A DNA stretch of 7,162 nt, from positions 1 to 7,162 of the forward strand of contig CABSAH010000091.1 of NCBI GenBank assembly GCA_902475645.1, read 5' to 3'. A model generated the notes under the pieces. That model was given only the letters and a program-made list of their open reading frames with translations, was not told the origin of the DNA and did not search any database. Of the stretch, positions 5,070 through 7,162 are shown piece by piece (the stretch's first letter is position 1; every line of letters starts with the position of its first letter). This DNA comes from an uncultured Christensenellaceae bacterium (GTDB lineage: Bacteria > Bacillota > Clostridia > Christensenellales > CAG-138). Both the position numbers and the translations under genes were made by a program.

Positions 5070-6011
5070 ATGTCAACCATTTATACTTCAGCAGAACAGC
5101 TTATAGGCAATACCCCGCTTGTTGAGCTTACGCAAATAGAAAAGGAACTTGGCCTGAAGGCGAAGCTCATAGCCAAGCTGGAGCTTTTCAACCCCGCCGG
5201 CTCGGTTAAGGACCGCGTTGCGCTGGCAATGATAAACGATGCGGAAAAGCGCGGCGTGCTAAGCAAGGAGTCCGTAATAATCGAACCCACCTCCGGCAAT
5301 ACGGGCATTGGACTTGCCTCCGTTGCAGCGGCGCGCGGATATAAGCTGATAATCGTTATGCCGGACAGCATGAGCGTTGAACGCAGGCAGATAATGAAGG
5401 CCTACGGCGCCCAGCTTGTGCTCAGCCCCGGCGCAAAGGGCATGCCCGGCGCGATAGAGCTTGCCAATCAGCTTGCCGCCTCAACGCCGAACAGCTTCAT
5501 TGCAAGCCAGTTCGTGAACCCCGCAAACGTTATGGCGCACTATACCACAACGGGGCCGGAGATTTATTCCGCGACCGACGGCAAGGTGGATATATTCGTG
5601 GCCGGCGTAGGCACGGGCGGCACAATAACCGGTACCGGTAAATATCTTAAAGAGCAGAACAGCAAAATAAAGGTCGTAGCCGTTGAGCCCGCCACCTCGC
5701 CCGTGCTTTCAAAGGGCGTAAAGGGGCCGCACGGCATTCAGGGCATAGGCGCAGGCTTCGTGCCGGATATACTGGATACGGGCATATATGATGAAATAAT
5801 ACCCGTTAAGGATGAGGATGCCTTTACATACGGCCGCCTTATGGGCAAAAAGGAAGGCGTGCTTGTGGGCATATCCTCCGGAGCTGCGCTTGCGGCTGCG
5901 GTGGAGCTTGCAAGGCGCGAAGAAAACGCAGGCAAGCAAATAGTGGTGCTGATGCCGGATACCGGCGACAGATATCTTTCCACCAAGCTTTTTGCCGCGG
6001 ACGAGAATTGA
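5070..6011 (+). CDS. cysK: Cysteine synthase A (O-acetylserine sulfhydrylase)
   Basis: The 313-residue product has the usual length for this PLP enzyme, which replaces the acetyl group of O-acetylserine with sulfide to give cysteine in the cytoplasm. The start has AAGGAG 9 bases upstream (5055-5060). Visible signatures are LIGNTPLVEL (11-20), the PLP lysine K47 in NPAGSVKDR (41-49), the substrate loop PTSGNTG (73-79), QFVNPAN (147-153), the phosphate-binding GVGTGGTITG (179-188), SSGAA (269-273) and PDTGDRYLST (296-305). All key residues are present. The serine acetyltransferase gene follows one base after its stop, so substrate maker and user are co-expressed. The two proteins commonly form the cysteine synthase complex; the mobile C-terminus of the acetyltransferase here ends in ITTR rather than the classical isoleucine, so complex formation is uncertain. 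Confidence 0.97.
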   Translation: MSTIYTSAEQLIGNTPLVELTQIEKELGLKAKLIAKLELFNPAGSVKDRVALAMINDAEKRGVLSKESVIIEPTSGNTGIGLASVAAARGYKLIIVMPDSMSVERRQIMKAYGAQLVLSPGAKGMPGAIELANQLAASTPNSFIASQFVNPANVMAHYTTTGPEIYSATDGKVDIFVAGVGTGGTITGTGKYLKEQNSKIKVVAVEPATSPVLSKGVKGPHGIQGIGAGFVPDILDTGIYDEIIPVKDEDAFTYGRLMGKKEGVLVGISSGAALAAAVELARREENAGKQIVVLMPDTGDRYLSTKLFAADEN

Positions 6012-6012
6012 T

Positions 6013-6789
6013 ATGCAGCAGAGCGCAAGAACTTACGCAACGCTGAAAAGCGACATGGCTGAATTTATCGACCTTTCAAGGATAGTACTGTATCCGGAGG
6101 TTTTTTCTCTCAATCCCGATGAATTCCGCGAACTGGCCAGCATGTATCGCATGCGGGCGTTGCTTATGGACATACTCAGCAGTATATACGGCGGCAGTGC
6201 GGAATGCGAAAAGGCTGCCGACGGGCTGTTTGCAAAGCTTGGCGAAATAAGGGCCACACTTGAAACGGACATTCAGGCCGCCTATGAAGGTGACCCCGCC
6301 GCAAAAAGCCGCGAGGAAATAATGCTGGCATATCCCGCGTTTGAGGCCATAAGCACGTTCCGCGTAGCGCATGAGCTATACACGCTGGGCGTGCCGCTGC
6401 TGCCGCGCATGATGACGGAGCATGCCCATTCGCTCACCGGAATAGATATTCACCCCGGCGCAACGATAGGCCGCTATTTCTTCATAGACCACGGCACGGG
6501 CGTGGTAATAGGCGAAACCACCGTTATAGGCGAGCATGTTAAGCTTTATCAGGGCGTAACTCTGGGCGCAAGAAGCTTTGAGGTTGGACGCGACGGCGCA
6601 TTGGTAAAGGGCAATAAGCGCCATCCGAACATAGGCAACAACGTTGTTATATACGCCGGCGCAACAATACTGGGCGGGGGCGTTTATATTGGCGACAACT
6701 GCGTGATAGGCGGCAACGTATGGCTCACGCAGTCCGTTGAGGCCGGCAAGACCGTTGTGGCCGCCCATGCGGAGATCACCACAAGGTAA
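6013..6789 (+). CDS. cysE: Serine O-acetyltransferase
   Basis: The enzyme acetylates serine with acetyl-CoA to O-acetylserine, the first step of cysteine synthesis. The ATG at 6013 lies one base after the cysK stop and gives 258 residues; a TTG at 5992 is in frame but lies inside cysK and has no better ribosome site, so coupled re-initiation is likely. Residues about 1-100 are the helical N-terminal domain of the longer clostridial/Bacteroides-type SATs. Residues about 135-250 form the left-handed beta-helix of hexapeptide repeats. The catalytic pair is predicted as D145 in TGIDIHPGA and H160 in DHGTGVVIGET, and LYQGVTLGA and NVVIYAGATILGG follow. Nothing essential is missing. Family members are typically feedback-inhibited by cysteine; whether this one is cannot be read from the sequence. 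Confidence 0.96.
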   Translation: MQQSARTYATLKSDMAEFIDLSRIVLYPEVFSLNPDEFRELASMYRMRALLMDILSSIYGGSAECEKAADGLFAKLGEIRATLETDIQAAYEGDPAAKSREEIMLAYPAFEAISTFRVAHELYTLGVPLLPRMMTEHAHSLTGIDIHPGATIGRYFFIDHGTGVVIGETTVIGEHVKLYQGVTLGARSFEVGRDGALVKGNKRHPNIGNNVVIYAGATILGGGVYIGDNCVIGGNVWLTQSVEAGKTVVAAHAEITTR

Positions 6790-6809
6790 AATAATAATCC
6801 GTATATTGC

Positions 6810-6841
6810 AAAAGCGCATGCTATCGAGCATGCGCTTTTTT
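6810..6841 (+). terminator. Terminator of the cysK-cysE operon
   Basis: A 12-bp perfect stem (AAAAGCGCATGC / GCATGCGCTTTT, 6-base loop) is followed by further T residues 21 bases after the cysE stop. The A tract on the 5' side gives it some bidirectional character. Confidence 0.93.
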
Positions 6842-6879
6842 GCACCCATTATTACCGCAATGCATATGCTGTAACAAAG

Positions 6880-6894
6880 GGGCGCGGCGCGCCC
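6880..6894. repeat. GC-rich inverted repeat before the CotJA-like gene
   Basis: GGGCGC and GCGCCC flank GGC, 11 bases before the ribosome site of the next gene. It could form a small stable hairpin in that gene's leader or be an operator; no further support. Confidence 0.4.
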
Positions 6895-6921
6895 TAAAAC
6901 CCATCAAGGAGGAACAGAACA

Positions 6922-7162
6922 GTGTTATGTAACCAATGCGCCGGCTGCGCCTTAGCCGTGACCACCGCCGCGGCCGATACGGCCGAATGCAGCGGCGGCG
7001 TTATAGCCGCGGGAACGGTATGCACCAGCGAGATTTGCGGCACGTTTGACGCGCAGGCTGAATCCGGCCTTGCACGCATCAGTTTTCCCATTCAGCAATA
7101 CAGCGAAGGCTTCTGCCCGTGCGAAGCTTTTGAGCAGGGGACGATGTTCCCCGAGCTTGTGC
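6922..7162 (+). CDS. CotJA-like spore-coat protein with Cys-rich N-terminus (partial)
   Basis: The frame starts at GTG 6922 with AAGGAGG (6906-6912) 9 bases upstream. The only nearby ATG (6926) is followed at once by a stop in its own frame. Eighty residues are visible before the window ends. Residues 1-40 are rich in cysteine (C3, C6, C9, C23, C34, C39) and alanine, starting CNQCAGCALA. Residues about 50-80 read ARISFPIQQYSEGFCPCEAFEQGTMFPEL-like, matching the compact CotJA pattern of a hydrophobic segment, a Y...F/Y turn, an alpha segment and G-T-(M/I/L)-F-P-E-L. In clostridia cotJA precedes cotJB and cotJC in a mother-cell spore-coat operon, so those would be expected just outside the window. 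The Cys-rich N-terminus is not typical of the short B. subtilis CotJA. The family call rests on the GTMFPEL motif. Confidence 0.55.
   Translation, partial: MLCNQCAGCALAVTTAAADTAECSGGVIAAGTVCTSEICGTFDAQAESGLARISFPIQQYSEGFCPCEAFEQGTMFPELV

Noticed and set aside
6842..6905. Sporulation sigma-E or sigma-K promoter for the CotJA-like gene.
   Set aside because: CATATGCT around 6862 partly resembles a -10 box, but the spacing to any -35 candidate is wrong, so I cannot support it.
1..7162. CRISPR array or defence system.
   Set aside because: No regularly spaced repeats and no recognisable cas or defence genes were seen.

Overview
The window looks like chromosomal DNA of an endospore-forming Clostridia (Bacillota), plausibly an Oscillospirales-type gut species. 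The main reasons are the strong AGGAGG-type ribosome sites, an integrative conjugative element (ICE) of the kind common in gut Clostridia, a cysK-cysE pair with the long-N-terminus type of serine acetyltransferase, and a CotJA-like spore-coat gene at the right edge. The genus is inference.

Left third (1 to about 2014): the end of an ICE, all on the minus strand. In transcription order it holds a structured leader with an intrinsic terminator, parB, a conserved Cys-rich ICE protein of unknown function, and the first codons of a RepA-like replication initiator that runs off the left edge. The element-like sequence stops at about 2014, where it abuts the last 58 codons of an unrelated tyrosine recombinase on the plus strand. 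That recombinase remnant runs toward a complete tRNA-Ser(CGA) gene on the minus strand, which has its own terminator. About 140 bp upstream of the tRNA lies the 5' half of a second tRNA-Ser(CGA), cut exactly at the anticodon loop. The 2.0 to 2.75 kb stretch therefore reads as an integration hot spot with at least two layers of recombination scars.

Middle (2.7 to 4.9 kb): a perfect 21-bp palindrome (operator candidate), then a minus-strand M20-family amidohydrolase gene. This gene is broken by one extra T in a T6 run. When the frame is repaired it encodes about 550 residues, about 160 more than usual, and the extra part resembles a second M20 dimerisation domain. Its promoter is clear. The 469-bp gap to the right has several inverted repeats and ends in a near-consensus promoter for tRNA-Leu(UAA).

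Right third (4.9 to 7.16 kb, plus strand): tRNA-Leu(UAA) and terminator, then a tight cysK-cysE operon (cysteine synthase and serine O-acetyltransferase, the two steps from serine to cysteine) closed by a strong terminator, then the 5' part of a Cys-rich CotJA-like gene. This part is ordinary core metabolism. The unusual material is in the ICE junction, the tRNA-Ser scar and the amidohydrolase.
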